64,000 bases of DNA from Streptomyces hokutonensis. Lineage in GTDB: Bacteria; Actinomycetota; Actinomycetes; Streptomycetales; Streptomycetaceae. Below are positions 27,069-36,696 of the stretch, piece by piece. The number at the start of each line of letters is the position of its first letter. Position 1 is the first letter of the stretch. The notes beneath the pieces are model-generated. The model was given only the letters and a program-made list of their open reading frames with translations. It was not told where the DNA came from and searched no databases. The position numbers and the translations under genes were made by a program. Where the stretch lies: the NCBI RefSeq assembly GCF_000376565.1, contig NZ_BARG01000022.1, positions 56,270 to 120,269 on the forward strand, in the 5' to 3' direction.

Positions 27069-27695
27069 GTGTCCGTACTCCCCCTGGTCTTCACCAGCGG
27101 CTGGGCCAGCGGCATCAACGCCTACGCGGTGGTGCTGCTGCTCGGTGTCTTCGGCGCGACCGGGGTGAGCGACGCCGTCCCCGAGTCGCTGCAACGCCCT
27201 GAGGTCCTCGTCACAGCGGCCGTGCTGTTCCTGTGCGAGGCGGTCGCCGACAAGATCCCCTACGTCGACTCCGTGTGGGACTCCGTGCACACCCTGATCC
27301 GGCCGGCCGCCGGGGCGTGGGTCGGCGCGGTGCTCGCCGGGCACAGCGGATCGTTGAACGATGTGGTCGCGGGGCTGATCGGCGGTTCGACCGCGCTGGC
27401 CAGCCACACGGTCAAGGCCGGGACGCGGATGGCGATCAACACCTCGCCGGAGCCGTTCAGCAACATCGTGATGAGCCTCGCGGAGGATCTCGGGGTCGGC
27501 GGGATCGTCTCGTTCGCGATGTTCCATCCCCAGGCGGCGGCGATCATCGCGGCCGTGCTGCTCGTGGCCGGGCTGACGGTCCTGTTCTTCCTGGTCTCGC
27601 GGATCCGCCGGTTCCTGCGCCGCCGGGCCCAGCTCCGGGAGGAGAGACGGCTGGCCTCGCAGGTGGGAGGGCCACCGGACCGGCCGCCCTGGTGA
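27069..27695 (+). CDS. DUF4126 membrane protein
   Basis: A 208-residue integral membrane protein with about five hydrophobic segments and a basic tail (RIRRFLRRRAQLREERR). It starts VSVLPLVFTSGWASGINAYA, the conserved opening of DUF4126 proteins, and includes GGSTALASHTVKAGTR and TSPEPFSN, also family-typical. I choose GTG 27069 over the GTG at 27051 because of the conserved opening and the -10 element 7 nt upstream. Function unknown. The next gene begins 45 bp downstream, apparently from its own promoter. Confidence 0.85.
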   Translation: MSVLPLVFTSGWASGINAYAVVLLLGVFGATGVSDAVPESLQRPEVLVTAAVLFLCEAVADKIPYVDSVWDSVHTLIRPAAGAWVGAVLAGHSGSLNDVVAGLIGGSTALASHTVKAGTRMAINTSPEPFSNIVMSLAEDLGVGGIVSFAMFHPQAAAIIAAVLLVAGLTVLFFLVSRIRRFLRRRAQLREERRLASQVGGPPDRPPW

Positions 27696-27740
27696 CGGCC
27701 CGTGACCGGACTGTCAGTGGCGGCCGATAAAGTCGCAGGC

Positions 27741-29252
27741 ATGGCACGGATTGCGGTGATCGGCGCCGGCATGGGCGCGATGGCGGCCGCTGCCCGGCTG
27801 GCCGTCGCGGGCCACCGGGTGGCGGTGTACGAGCGTACGGAGACGTACGGCGGTGCGGTGCGCCGTTTCGAGCGGGACGGCTTCTCCTTCGACACCGGCC
27901 CCGGGCTGCTGCCCGTGCCCGCGGTCTACCGCGACCTGTTCATCAAGACCGGCAAGGAGCCGCTGGAGGACCTGGTCGAGCTGGTCCAGGTCGACCCGTC
28001 CTCACGGCACGTCTTCGCGGACGGCACGGAGGTGTCACTGCCGAACGCCTCCCGCGCGGGCGTCGTCACGGCCCTGGACGAGGCCCTGGGCGGCGGCGCG
28101 GGGCAGCGCTGGGGCGACTTCCTGATCCGGGCCCGCGAGGCCTGGGACCGCACCCGCAGGCCCCTCCTGGAGGAGCCCCTGTGGCCCAACTGGTCGGTGC
28201 TGGCGGACCAGGAGCCCTATCCGGCGGTCCCGCACAAGAAGCTGCTGCGCACCCGGCGGGCGAGCACCCTCGCCGAGATCGGCGCCTGGGAGCTGCGCGA
28301 CGACCGCCTGACGGCCCTCCTGGAGAGCCACGCCCTCGCCTACGGCCTCCATCCCCGGTCCGCTCCGGCCAGCGCGGCCGTGCTGCCGTACATGGAGCAC
28401 GCCTTCGGTACCTGGTATGTACGCGGCGGCATACGGGAGTTGGCGCGCGCGGTGTACGAGCGGTGTCTGGCACGGAAGGTCGAGTTCGTCTTCGGGGCCG
28501 AGGTCACCCGGGTTCTGGAGAAGGACGGGCGGGCGGCGGGAGTCGAGCTGACCGACGGGACTGTGGTCGACGCGGATCATGTCGTCGCCGACGTGGACCC
28601 GGTGCGCCTATGGGCCCTGACGGAACATCCACTGGACGAGGACGGTGACGTGCGCGCCGACCGGGTCTCGCCCAGGCCGGCACGCCTGACGCTGCTGCTG
28701 GCCCTGCGCGGCCCGCGCGAGGCCGGGGCCGTTCACCGGACGGTCGTCCACGCCCCGGACCGGGAGGCCGAGTTGGACTTCCTGGCCTCCCCGGGCGGCG
28801 ACGAGCCCCGCTGCCCCACGGTGACGGTGCTGCGGCCCGACGACCCCGCACTGCGGCCGGACGGCGAACACGATTCGGCGGTGGTGTCCGCCGTGCTGTC
28901 GAGCGAGGCCGGCTGGGAGGAGGAGGGCACGGTCACGCGTTACACCGACTTCCTCCTCAAGGCCGCCGAGTCCGCCGTACCGGGTCTGCGGGAGCGCCTG
29001 CTCTGGCACGAGGTGCGCACCCCCGATCACACGGAGGACGAGACGGGTGCCCACTTCGGTGCGGTGCCCGCCCCGTCGCTCGCAGCTGGCCGGGGCCGCT
29101 TCCTGCACCCGGCCAACACCACGCGCCTGCCCGGCCTCTACCGCGTCGGCGGCTGGTCGCACCCCGGTGGCGGGCTTCCGCACGCCGGCATGTCGGGGGC
29201 GCTGGTGGCCGGACTGATCGTGGAGGGACCGCAGTTCAGAGGGTCTCAGTAG
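27741..29252 (+). CDS. Phytoene-desaturase-like FAD-dependent oxidoreductase
   Basis: A 503-residue flavoprotein of the amine oxidase / phytoene desaturase group. The dinucleotide-binding fold is at the very N-terminus: IAVIGAGMGAMAAAARLAVAGH ends at about residue 25 and is followed by the acidic VYERTETYGGAVRRF. A substrate-binding middle and the C-terminal FAD motif LYRVGGWSHPGGGLPHAGMSGALVAG (read around 475) complete the family pattern. No other carotenoid gene is nearby, so the substrate is open; isoprenoid desaturation or isomerisation is possible. The ATG at 27741 has TAAAGT 7 nt upstream, suggesting a leaderless mRNA. It converges on the next gene with 3 bp between the stops. Confidence 0.85.
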   Translation: MARIAVIGAGMGAMAAAARLAVAGHRVAVYERTETYGGAVRRFERDGFSFDTGPGLLPVPAVYRDLFIKTGKEPLEDLVELVQVDPSSRHVFADGTEVSLPNASRAGVVTALDEALGGGAGQRWGDFLIRAREAWDRTRRPLLEEPLWPNWSVLADQEPYPAVPHKKLLRTRRASTLAEIGAWELRDDRLTALLESHALAYGLHPRSAPASAAVLPYMEHAFGTWYVRGGIRELARAVYERCLARKVEFVFGAEVTRVLEKDGRAAGVELTDGTVVDADHVVADVDPVRLWALTEHPLDEDGDVRADRVSPRPARLTLLLALRGPREAGAVHRTVVHAPDREAELDFLASPGGDEPRCPTVTVLRPDDPALRPDGEHDSAVVSAVLSSEAGWEEEGTVTRYTDFLLKAAESAVPGLRERLLWHEVRTPDHTEDETGAHFGAVPAPSLAAGRGRFLHPANTTRLPGLYRVGGWSHPGGGLPHAGMSGALVAGLIVEGPQFRGSQ

Positions 29253-29255
29253 GCT

Positions 29256-30260
29256 TCAGAAACGGTACTGCTCGTCGTAGCCGGGGCCCGACTGCGGCTG
29301 CTGCTGTTGCTGCTGGCCGTCGCCCTGGTAGTACTGCTGGTCCGCCGGGAGGTCGCCGCCGTAGGTCTCGTCGTTGCGCTGCTGCGGGACCCACACCCCG
29401 CCGGCCGGGGTCTCGCCGACATAGCCGTTGTTGCCGTACTGGTCCTGCGTGTAGCCCTGTTGGGGATACTGCTGCTGGCCGTCGTAGCCCGTGTCGTACG
29501 TGGCGCCGCCGTAGGTCTGGGTGCCGATGTACGGGTCGGAGTAGGCCGCGTACTGCTGCTGGCCGGTCGTGTCGTAGCCGTACTGCTGCTGGTCGTAGCC
29601 CGCGTAGGTGTCGTAGCCGTACTGCTGCTGGTCGGCCGCCGCGTAGGCCTGGTCCTGGGTCTGGCCGGCCGCCGCTGCCGCGTAGGCCTGGTCCGCGCCC
29701 GCGTAGTTCGGGTCGGCGGCGTTGGCGTAGGCGGTGGCGCTGTAGACGCCGTAGGAGCCGGTGTCGTCCGGCAGGGGCTGCGGCTCGTAGACCGAGGCGG
29801 CCTCGGCGGCCGTGGGGTCGAGCGGCCGGTTCGGGGTGAAGACGTCGTCGCGGTCGTAGTCGTCGTCCGCGCCGAAGTCGGACTTGTTCTGGCCGTACTC
29901 CTGGAAGGCGGGCTGGGCGCCGGTCGAGTCGAGGCCGGAGGCGTCGAGGCCCGGGTCCTGCTCGTCCGGTTCGCCGCCGCGGCGCATGAAGCCGCCGGCG
30001 CCGGGTCGGCCGGAGACCGCCCAGCCGGCTTCGAAGCCGCGGCGGAACGACAGGGTGACGTAGGTCTGACCGATGGCGAAGGCCACCGCGCCCAGTCCGA
30101 TCACGACTACGGAGGGCATCAGGACGCCGAGCACGACGCCCAGGAAGCCGACGAAGGCGAGCAGTCGCCAGCGCAGTCGCGCCTTGTACTGCAGCAGCAC
30201 CTCACCGAGCAACCACAGTGCGACGATGCCGAACGCGATGTAGAGGACCGTCCAGCCCAT
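29256..30260 (-). CDS. Membrane protein with Gln/Tyr-rich low-complexity tail
   Basis: I do not recognise a named family. The 334 residues have three N-terminal hydrophobic helices (about 4-22, 31-48, 49-66), beginning MGWTVLYIAFGIVALWLLGE, then a cytoplasmic tail of about 265 residues. The tail is first acidic (DEQDPGLD, ADDDYDRDD) and from about residue 175 consists of repeated Gln, Tyr, Gly, Asp and Ala, for example AYAAAAAGQTQDQAYAAADQ and QQQYGYDTYAGYDQQQYGYD, ending QQQQQQPQSGPGYDEQYRF. Such composition is disordered and resembles condensate-forming or adhesive segments. GAGAGGGG precedes the ATG. It lies between a desaturase-like gene (convergent) and metF. Confidence 0.85.
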   Translation of the reverse strand: MGWTVLYIAFGIVALWLLGEVLLQYKARLRWRLLAFVGFLGVVLGVLMPSVVVIGLGAVAFAIGQTYVTLSFRRGFEAGWAVSGRPGAGGFMRRGGEPDEQDPGLDASGLDSTGAQPAFQEYGQNKSDFGADDDYDRDDVFTPNRPLDPTAAEAASVYEPQPLPDDTGSYGVYSATAYANAADPNYAGADQAYAAAAAGQTQDQAYAAADQQQYGYDTYAGYDQQQYGYDTTGQQQYAAYSDPYIGTQTYGGATYDTGYDGQQQYPQQGYTQDQYGNNGYVGETPAGGVWVPQQRNDETYGGDLPADQQYYQGDGQQQQQQPQSGPGYDEQYRF

Positions 30261-30316
30261 GTACGCCCCTCTCCCAGTGGCCGCTACGCAGTGTGTCGTA
30301 TGTCCGGGCGGCCGGT

Positions 30317-31249
<933 letters not shown>

Positions 31250-31300
31250 TTAGTCAGGGGACGGCGGTCACCCAACCGGAACCGGAAATTTGCCTGATTT

Positions 31301-31337
31301 GTCGCCCTGTTGTCCACCCACCGGACAACAGCGCGAC
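31301..31337 (-). terminator. Terminator after thiE
   Basis: The stem is GTCGC, one C/C mismatch, then nine perfect pairs CTGTTGTCC/GGACAACAG around a 7-nt loop: 15 paired positions in all but one. It lies 14 bp past the thiE stop and 61 bp before the metF start, so it separates the two minus-strand genes. Confidence 0.8.
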
Positions 31338-31350
31338 ACCCTGACCGCTC

Positions 31351-32007
31351 TCAGGTCTGCCGGAGCCGCTTGGCGAACTCGGCCGCCGCCGCGCCCGGGT
31401 CGTCGGCCTCGGTGATCGCCCGTACGACGACGACCCGGCGGGCGCCCGCTTCGAGCACCTCGTCGAGGTTGCCGAGGTCGATGCCGCCGATGGCGAACCA
31501 GGGGCGGTCGGTGCCCAGGGCGGCCGTGTACCGGACCAGCTCCAGGCCGGGGGCGTGGCGGCCGGGCTTGGTGGGGGTCGGCCAGCACGGGCCCGTGCAG
31601 AAGTAGTCCACGCCCTCCTGGACGGCGGCCGCGGCGGCCTCCGCCTCCGCGTGCGTGGAGCGGCCGATCAGGACGTCGTCGCCGAGGATCGCGCGGGCCG
31701 CGGGGACCGGGAGGTCGCCCTGGCCCAGGTGCAGCACGTCGGCGCCGGCGGCGTGGGCGACGTCCGCGCGGTCGTTGACCGCGAGGAGTCTGCCGTGCCG
31801 GGCGCAGGCGTCGGCGAACACCTGGAGGTGCTCCAGCTCCTCGGCGGCCTCCATGCCCTTGTCGCGCAGCTGCACGATGTCGACCCCGCCGGCCAGGACC
31901 GCGTCCAGGAACTCGGCGAGGTCGCCCTGGCGGCTGCGGGCGTCCGTGCAGAGGTAGACCCGGGCGTCGGCGAGTTCCGCGCGTACGGCGGTTGCGGTGT
32001 CGGGCAT
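31351..32007 (-). CDS. thiE: Thiamine-phosphate synthase ThiE
   Basis: ThiE joins HMP-pyrophosphate and thiazole phosphate to give thiamine phosphate. This 218-residue TIM-barrel enzyme shows [27 protein letters not shown] (pyrimidine-binding Arg/Lys), [27 protein letters not shown] (read across about 85-110), [25 protein letters not shown] and [11 protein letters not shown]. The ATG at 32007 has GGGGGA 8 nt upstream. It is on the opposite strand from the thiO-thiS-thiG operon 2.3 kb away. I see no TPP riboswitch directly before it. Confidence 0.95.
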   Translation of the reverse strand: MPDTATAVRAELADARVYLCTDARSRQGDLAEFLDAVLAGGVDIVQLRDKGMEAAEELEHLQVFADACARHGRLLAVNDRADVAHAAGADVLHLGQGDLPVPAARAILGDDVLIGRSTHAEAEAAAAAVQEGVDYFCTGPCWPTPTKPGRHAPGLELVRYTAALGTDRPWFAIGGIDLGNLDEVLEAGARRVVVVRAITEADDPGAAAAEFAKRLRQT

Positions 32008-32124
32008 GGCTGATTCCCCCGTTGTCGTTCGTCGTCGTTGCGCGGTGGTGCCGTGTACGGGCCGCGGGCGGGCGCGCCGCGGCCCGTACACCGGTCGGTC
32101 GTCCGGGTCAGCCGGTCGTCCGGG

Positions 32125-32496
32125 TCAGACGGCGAGCGCCTGGGCGCGGCGCTTCACCTCCGTGCCGCGATTCTCGCTCAGGGCCTGCGCGGGGGTGCCG
32201 GGCAGGCTGGGGTCGGGGGTGAAGAGCCATTCCAGCATCTCTTCGTCGGAGAAGCCGTCGTCCCGCAGGAGCGTCAGGGTCCCGGTGAGGCCCTTGACGA
32301 CCTTCTGCTCGGCCCCGTCGATGAAGGCGGCGGGGACGTGCAGCGCGCGGTTCTCACCACGCCGTACGGCGATGACTTGGCCCTCCTTGACCAGCTGCCG
32401 CACGCGGGTCACCTCGACATCGAGCATCTCTGCGATGTCGGGCAGCGTGAGCCAGGCGGGGACGAGAGCATCGATCTTTGCGTCAATCTCGGTCAC
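32125..32496 (-). CDS. Rv2175c-family DNA-binding protein
   Basis: A 123-residue protein with a winged helix-turn-helix like M. tuberculosis Rv2175c: LTLPDIAEMLDVEVTRVRQLVKEGQ is the HTH (residues 16-40), followed by a wing containing IAVRRGENRALHVPAAFI. The C-terminal half is LLRDDGFSDEEMLEWLFTPDPSLPGTPAQAL in two parts. In M. tuberculosis this protein is a substrate of the adjacent kinase PknL, which phosphorylates a Thr near its N-terminus. Here a PASTA kinase lies 4.2 kb away with thiamine genes in between. The only N-terminal Thr is Thr2, so the phosphorylation site is not obviously conserved. GTG start. Target genes unknown. Confidence 0.85.
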   Translation of the reverse strand: MTEIDAKIDALVPAWLTLPDIAEMLDVEVTRVRQLVKEGQVIAVRRGENRALHVPAAFIDGAEQKVVKGLTGTLTLLRDDGFSDEEMLEWLFTPDPSLPGTPAQALSENRGTEVKRRAQALAV

Positions 32497-32560
32497 GTAA
32501 ACAGCGTGCCATCCCGGACTGACAGTCGGAAGCCGGGCCGGTCCGACTCGGGGTCACGAA

Positions 32561-33790
32561 CTAGGCGATAGCGGCCTTCATCGGGAGCGATGGGTCAGCA
32601 AGCGGCCCGGGATTCATCGGCGTGCCCGACTCGATCAGCCGGCGGCCCTGGGCCAGGTCACGGGGCCGGCCGACCGCCAGGAGGGCCACCAGGCGGTCCC
32701 CGCGCAGCCAGCAGACGGTCCAGGCCGGGGTGGCCGGGTCGCCGCGCCACAAGGTCGTGTCGGCGGACGCGTGGTGGCCGACGTACTGGACGAAGCGGCC
32801 GAACTGCTCGGACCAGAAGTACGGCACCGGGTCGTAGACCGCCGGGGTCTGGCCGACGATGTTCGCGGCGACCGTGCGCGGGCCCTGGAGGGCGTTGTCC
32901 CAGTGGTGGACGAGAAGTCGCTCGCCATACCTTCCCGAAGGGAAGGAGGCGCAGTCGCCGACCGCGTACACGTCCGGCACCGAGGTGCGCAGCCGGTCGT
33001 CGGCCACGACCTCCCGGTGGGCGCCCAGCTCGATGCCGGAGTCCGCGAGCCAGCCGGTGGCGGGGCGGGCGCCGATGCCGACCACGACGGCTCCTGCGGG
33101 CAGCCGGGTCCCGTCGTCGAGGACCACGGCGCCGGGTTCGACGCGCTCCACGCGCGTGTGCGTACGCAGCACGGCTCCGGCGTCCGCGTACCAGGCGGCC
33201 ATCGGCGCGGCCACCTCGGCGGGCAGTGCGCCCGCGAGCGGCCGGTCGGCGGCTTCTACGACGGTCACCGCGCAGCCCGCCTCGCGCGCGGCCGTGGCGA
33301 ACTCCGCGCCGATCCAGCCCGCGCCGACGACCACGATGTCGTGCTGCCGCGCGAGCACCGGCCGCAGCCGCTCGGCGTCGTCCAGGGTGCGCAGCAGATG
33401 CACCCCTGGGATGCCCTCGGCACCCGGGAGTTGGATCGGTTCGGCCCCGGTGGCGAGGACGAGGACGTCGTACGGCACCGGGCCCTCGGCGGTGTCCAGT
33501 TCGTGGTCCCCGGGGCGCAGGCCCGACACCTCGCGGCCGAGCCGGAGTTCGATGCCGAGCGCCTCGAAGTCGACGTCGAAGGCGGAGCCCTCCGCCTTGC
33601 CGAGCAGGACCGCCTTGGACAGCGGGGGCCGGTCGTAGGGCTGATGGGGTTCGGCGCCGAGAAGGGTGACGGTGCCGGTGAAGCCCTGTTCGCGCAGGGC
33701 GACCGCGGTCTGCACCCCGGCCATGCCCGCGCCGACGACGACCACGCGCCGTCCCGCTCCCGCGCCCTGTCCCGGTGTCTGCTCGCTCAT
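32561..33790 (-). CDS. FAD-dependent ferredoxin reductase-like oxidoreductase
   Basis: A 409-residue pyridine nucleotide-disulfide reductase-type flavoprotein of the rhodocoxin / BphA4 ferredoxin reductase group. The N-terminal FAD motif is RVVVVGAGMAGVQTAVALREQG, split at about residue 25. PYDRPPLSK is the reductase signature, IVVVGAGWIGAEFATAAREAG is the NAD(P)H-binding motif (about 150), and VYAVGDCASF is the second FAD motif. The C-terminal dimerisation domain is present. No cysteine pair for disulfide reduction is visible, so it most likely reduces a ferredoxin-type partner, but none is adjacent. ATG at 33790; the frame opens 24 bp earlier but without support. Confidence 0.9.
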   Translation of the reverse strand: MSEQTPGQGAGAGRRVVVVGAGMAGVQTAVALREQGFTGTVTLLGAEPHQPYDRPPLSKAVLLGKAEGSAFDVDFEALGIELRLGREVSGLRPGDHELDTAEGPVPYDVLVLATGAEPIQLPGAEGIPGVHLLRTLDDAERLRPVLARQHDIVVVGAGWIGAEFATAAREAGCAVTVVEAADRPLAGALPAEVAAPMAAWYADAGAVLRTHTRVERVEPGAVVLDDGTRLPAGAVVVGIGARPATGWLADSGIELGAHREVVADDRLRTSVPDVYAVGDCASFPSGRYGERLLVHHWDNALQGPRTVAANIVGQTPAVYDPVPYFWSEQFGRFVQYVGHHASADTTLWRGDPATPAWTVCWLRGDRLVALLAVGRPRDLAQGRRLIESGTPMNPGPLADPSLPMKAAIA

Positions 33791-33822
33791 CCGATCACCA
33801 TAGACACCTGACAAATCGTCAG

Positions 33823-34173
33823 TCAGGGGGCGCGTTCAGTGACCTGTTCCACAACACTCGTCCCGCCGCCCTGCTGCGACTCCCACTCCCAGGTCTCGTC
33901 GAGGCGGATGCGGCCGTCCGGCAACTCGACCACTTCGGACACGCAGTGCCCGGAGGACGTCGTCCCGTCCGTCTTCAGCTGTACGTACCGGAAGTCGAGC
34001 CGGTCCCCCGCGCGCGTGCCGACGAGATGCCCGCGGACGACGTCGCCGCCCGTGTACTCGGCCCAGATCTCGCCGTCCTTCTCGTGGTACGCGAACCGGG
34101 TGCGGGTGCCGACCTGACCCGGTGCCTGGTCCGCGACCGGGGCGAGGACGAGACCGTCGAGCGAGCGGGCCAT
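33823..34173 (-). CDS. Small beta-barrel-like protein, function unknown
   Basis: A 116-residue soluble protein without signal peptide. The alternating pattern TRTRFAYHEKDGEIWAEYTG, VVRGHLVGTRAG, LDFRYVQLKTDG, GHCVSEVVELPDGRIRLDETWEWES suggests an eight-stranded barrel of the lipocalin/avidin type. Relatives are sometimes labelled 'N-acetylglutamate synthase', a name I do not trust because no GNAT motif is visible. The ATG is well placed and the gene is 33 bp from the FAD reductase gene, so the two may be co-transcribed. Divergent from the thiO operon and its riboswitch. Confidence 0.75.
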   Translation of the reverse strand: MARSLDGLVLAPVADQAPGQVGTRTRFAYHEKDGEIWAEYTGGDVVRGHLVGTRAGDRLDFRYVQLKTDGTTSSGHCVSEVVELPDGRIRLDETWEWESQQGGGTSVVEQVTERAP

Positions 34174-34228
34174 GGACGGAGGCTCCCTTACTGGGACATG
34201 GGGTACGGGCTAGGGTGGCCAACGTACA

Positions 34229-34324
34229 AGCACTCGCGGGAGTCCGGACGCACCGGGCTGAGAGGGAGGCTGGCGGCCTCCGACCGTACGAACCTGATCC
34301 GGGTCATGCCGGCGAAGGGAGGGG
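34229..34324 (+). promoter_or_regulatory. TPP riboswitch (THI element) upstream of thiO
   Basis: The conserved core is unmistakable: GCACCGGGCTGAGAGGGAGG (34250-34269) holds the pyrimidine-sensing CUGAGA loop, and GAACCTGATCCGGGTCATGC (34290-34309) followed by CGGCGAAGGGAGG (34310-34322) holds the pyrophosphate-sensing helix and the closing strand. A variable P3 extension lies between. The final GGGAGGGG is 10 nt from the thiO ATG and would serve as the ribosome-binding site, so TPP binding probably blocks translation start. Expected to repress thiO-thiS-thiG when thiamine pyrophosphate is plentiful. Confidence 0.97.
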
Positions 34325-34334
34325 CTGGACGCCC

Positions 34335-35489
34335 ATGCCTACACGTACGTCAGACGTCCTCGTCGTCGGGGGCGGGATCATCGGCCTGGTCACGGCCTGG
34401 CGGGCCGCGCAACGCGGGTTCGCCACCGCCGTGGTGGATCCCGAGCCGGGCGGCGGGGCCGCGCAGGTGGCCGCCGGGATGCTGGCCGCCGTCACGGAGC
34501 TGCACTACGGGGAGCAGACCCTGCTCGCCCTCAACCTGGCCTCGGCGCAGCGCTATCCGGACTTCGCGGCCGAGCTGACCGATCTCACCGGCCTCGACCT
34601 CGGCTACCGGCGCTGCGGCACCCTCGCCGTCGCCCTGGACGCCGACGACCGCGCCCACCTCCGCGAACTGCACGCCCTGCAGCACCGGTCGGGCCTGGAC
34701 TCCGAGTGGCTTTCCGGGCGCGAGTGCCGGCGCCTGGAGCCGATGCTCGCGCCGGGCGTGCGCGGGGGGCTCCGCGTCGACGGGGACCACCAGGTCGACC
34801 CGAGGCGGCTGACGCGGGCGCTGGTGGCCGCGTGCGAGCGCGCCGGGGTCGCCTTCCACCGGACGTGGGCCGAGCGGCTCACGGTCGGGCAGGACCGCGC
34901 CACGGGGGTCGTCACGCGCGAGGGGGACGTGCTGGGCGCGGACCAGGTGGTCCTCGCGGGCGGCAGCCTCAGCGGGCGGCTGGCCGGGGTCCCCGACGAC
35001 GTGCTGCCGCCCGTACGGCCCGTGAAGGGGCAGGTGCTGCGGCTGACCGTGCCGGAGCGGTACGCGCCGTTCCTGAGCCGGACCGTGCGGGCCGTGGTGC
35101 GCGGCAGCCACGTCTATCTGGTGCCGCGCGAGAACGGCGAACTGGTCGTCGGCGCGACCAGTGAGGAACTGGGCTGGGACACCACGGTGACCGCCGGCGG
35201 TGTCTACGAACTGCTGCGCGACGCCCACGAGTTGGTCCCCGGGATCACCGAACTGCCGCTCACCGAGACCCGGGCCGGACTGCGCCCCGGCTCCCCCGAC
35301 AACGCGCCGCTGCTCGGCCCGACCGACCTGCCGGGACTGCTGCTGGCCACCGGGCACTACCGCAACGGCGTGCTGCTCACGCCGGTCACCGGCGACGCCC
35401 TCGCGCACGCGCTGGCCACCGGTGAACTCCCGGACGAGGCACGCCCGTTCACACCCAAGCGGTTCACTCTCACGGAGTTGCCCGTATGA
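34335..35489 (+). CDS. thiO: Glycine oxidase ThiO
   Basis: ThiO is an FAD enzyme that oxidises glycine to iminoacetate (dehydroglycine), the C2-N source for the thiazole ring. The 384 residues begin with VLVVGGGIIGLVTAWRAAQ and an acidic VVDPEPGGGAAQVAAGML segment, and end with ETRAGLRPGSPDNAPLLG and LLATGHYRNGVLLTPVTG, the DAAO-type C-terminal FAD motif. The ATG at 34335 directly follows the TPP riboswitch. The stop overlaps the thiS start (ATGA). Confidence 0.95.
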   Translation: MPTRTSDVLVVGGGIIGLVTAWRAAQRGFATAVVDPEPGGGAAQVAAGMLAAVTELHYGEQTLLALNLASAQRYPDFAAELTDLTGLDLGYRRCGTLAVALDADDRAHLRELHALQHRSGLDSEWLSGRECRRLEPMLAPGVRGGLRVDGDHQVDPRRLTRALVAACERAGVAFHRTWAERLTVGQDRATGVVTREGDVLGADQVVLAGGSLSGRLAGVPDDVLPPVRPVKGQVLRLTVPERYAPFLSRTVRAVVRGSHVYLVPRENGELVVGATSEELGWDTTVTAGGVYELLRDAHELVPGITELPLTETRAGLRPGSPDNAPLLGPTDLPGLLLATGHYRNGVLLTPVTGDALAHALATGELPDEARPFTPKRFTLTELPV

Positions 35490-35686
35490 ACGTCTCCGTC
35501 AACGGGGAGCCCCGGGTGATCGCTCCCGGCACCGCTCTCGACGCCCTCGTGCGCACGCTGGCCCCGTCGCCCTCCGGGGTGGCCGCCGCCCTCAACGAAA
35601 CCGTCGTCCCGCGCGCGGAGTGGCCCTCGACCGCCCTCTCCGAGGGGGACCGCGTCGAGGTCCTCACCGCCGTCCAAGGAGGCTGA
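35486..35686 (+). CDS. thiS: Sulfur carrier protein ThiS
   Basis: A 66-residue ubiquitin-like sulfur carrier. After adenylation and thiocarboxylation of its C-terminal Gly it hands sulfur to ThiG. The protein ends AVQGG, the required Gly-Gly tail, and has the typical beta-grasp opening MNVSVNGEPRVIAPGTALDA and SEGDRVEVLTAVQGG. Coupled to thiO by ATGA and 3 bp before thiG. The partner adenylyltransferase (ThiF/MoeB type) is not in the window. Confidence 0.95.
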   Translation: MNVSVNGEPRVIAPGTALDALVRTLAPSPSGVAAALNETVVPRAEWPSTALSEGDRVEVLTAVQGG

Positions 35687-36484
<798 letters not shown>

Positions 36485-36683
36485 TCTCCCACCCACGCAC
36501 CAACCGTTTCCAGCCGGCCAAGAAGCGGACGTCTCCCGTAGGGGTTCCTCGCCGTCGGCGGCCGACCGTGGGTGCGTGGGATGCGGCGCCGTCGGTGGCT
36601 GCCCGTGCGTGCGATCCGTCACAGGTCCGCTGCAGTAAAGCCCCGATCCTGGCCGAAAAGGGGGCGCTGTCGGCCTCGGCTCG

Positions 36684-36689
36684 TACACT
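36684..36689 (+). promoter_or_regulatory. -10 element for a leaderless kinase transcript
   Basis: TACACT lies exactly 7 nt before the GTG start at 36697, placing the transcription start on that GTG. There is no ribosome-binding sequence upstream, which supports a leaderless mRNA. The -35 region is not recognisable. Confidence 0.55.
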
Positions 36690-36696
36690 CACCTGC

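Noticed and set aside
36492..36580. 10-bp inverted repeat with a 69-nt loop after thiG
   Set aside because: The loop is too long for a normal terminator and the arms are simple GC-rich sequence; likely chance.
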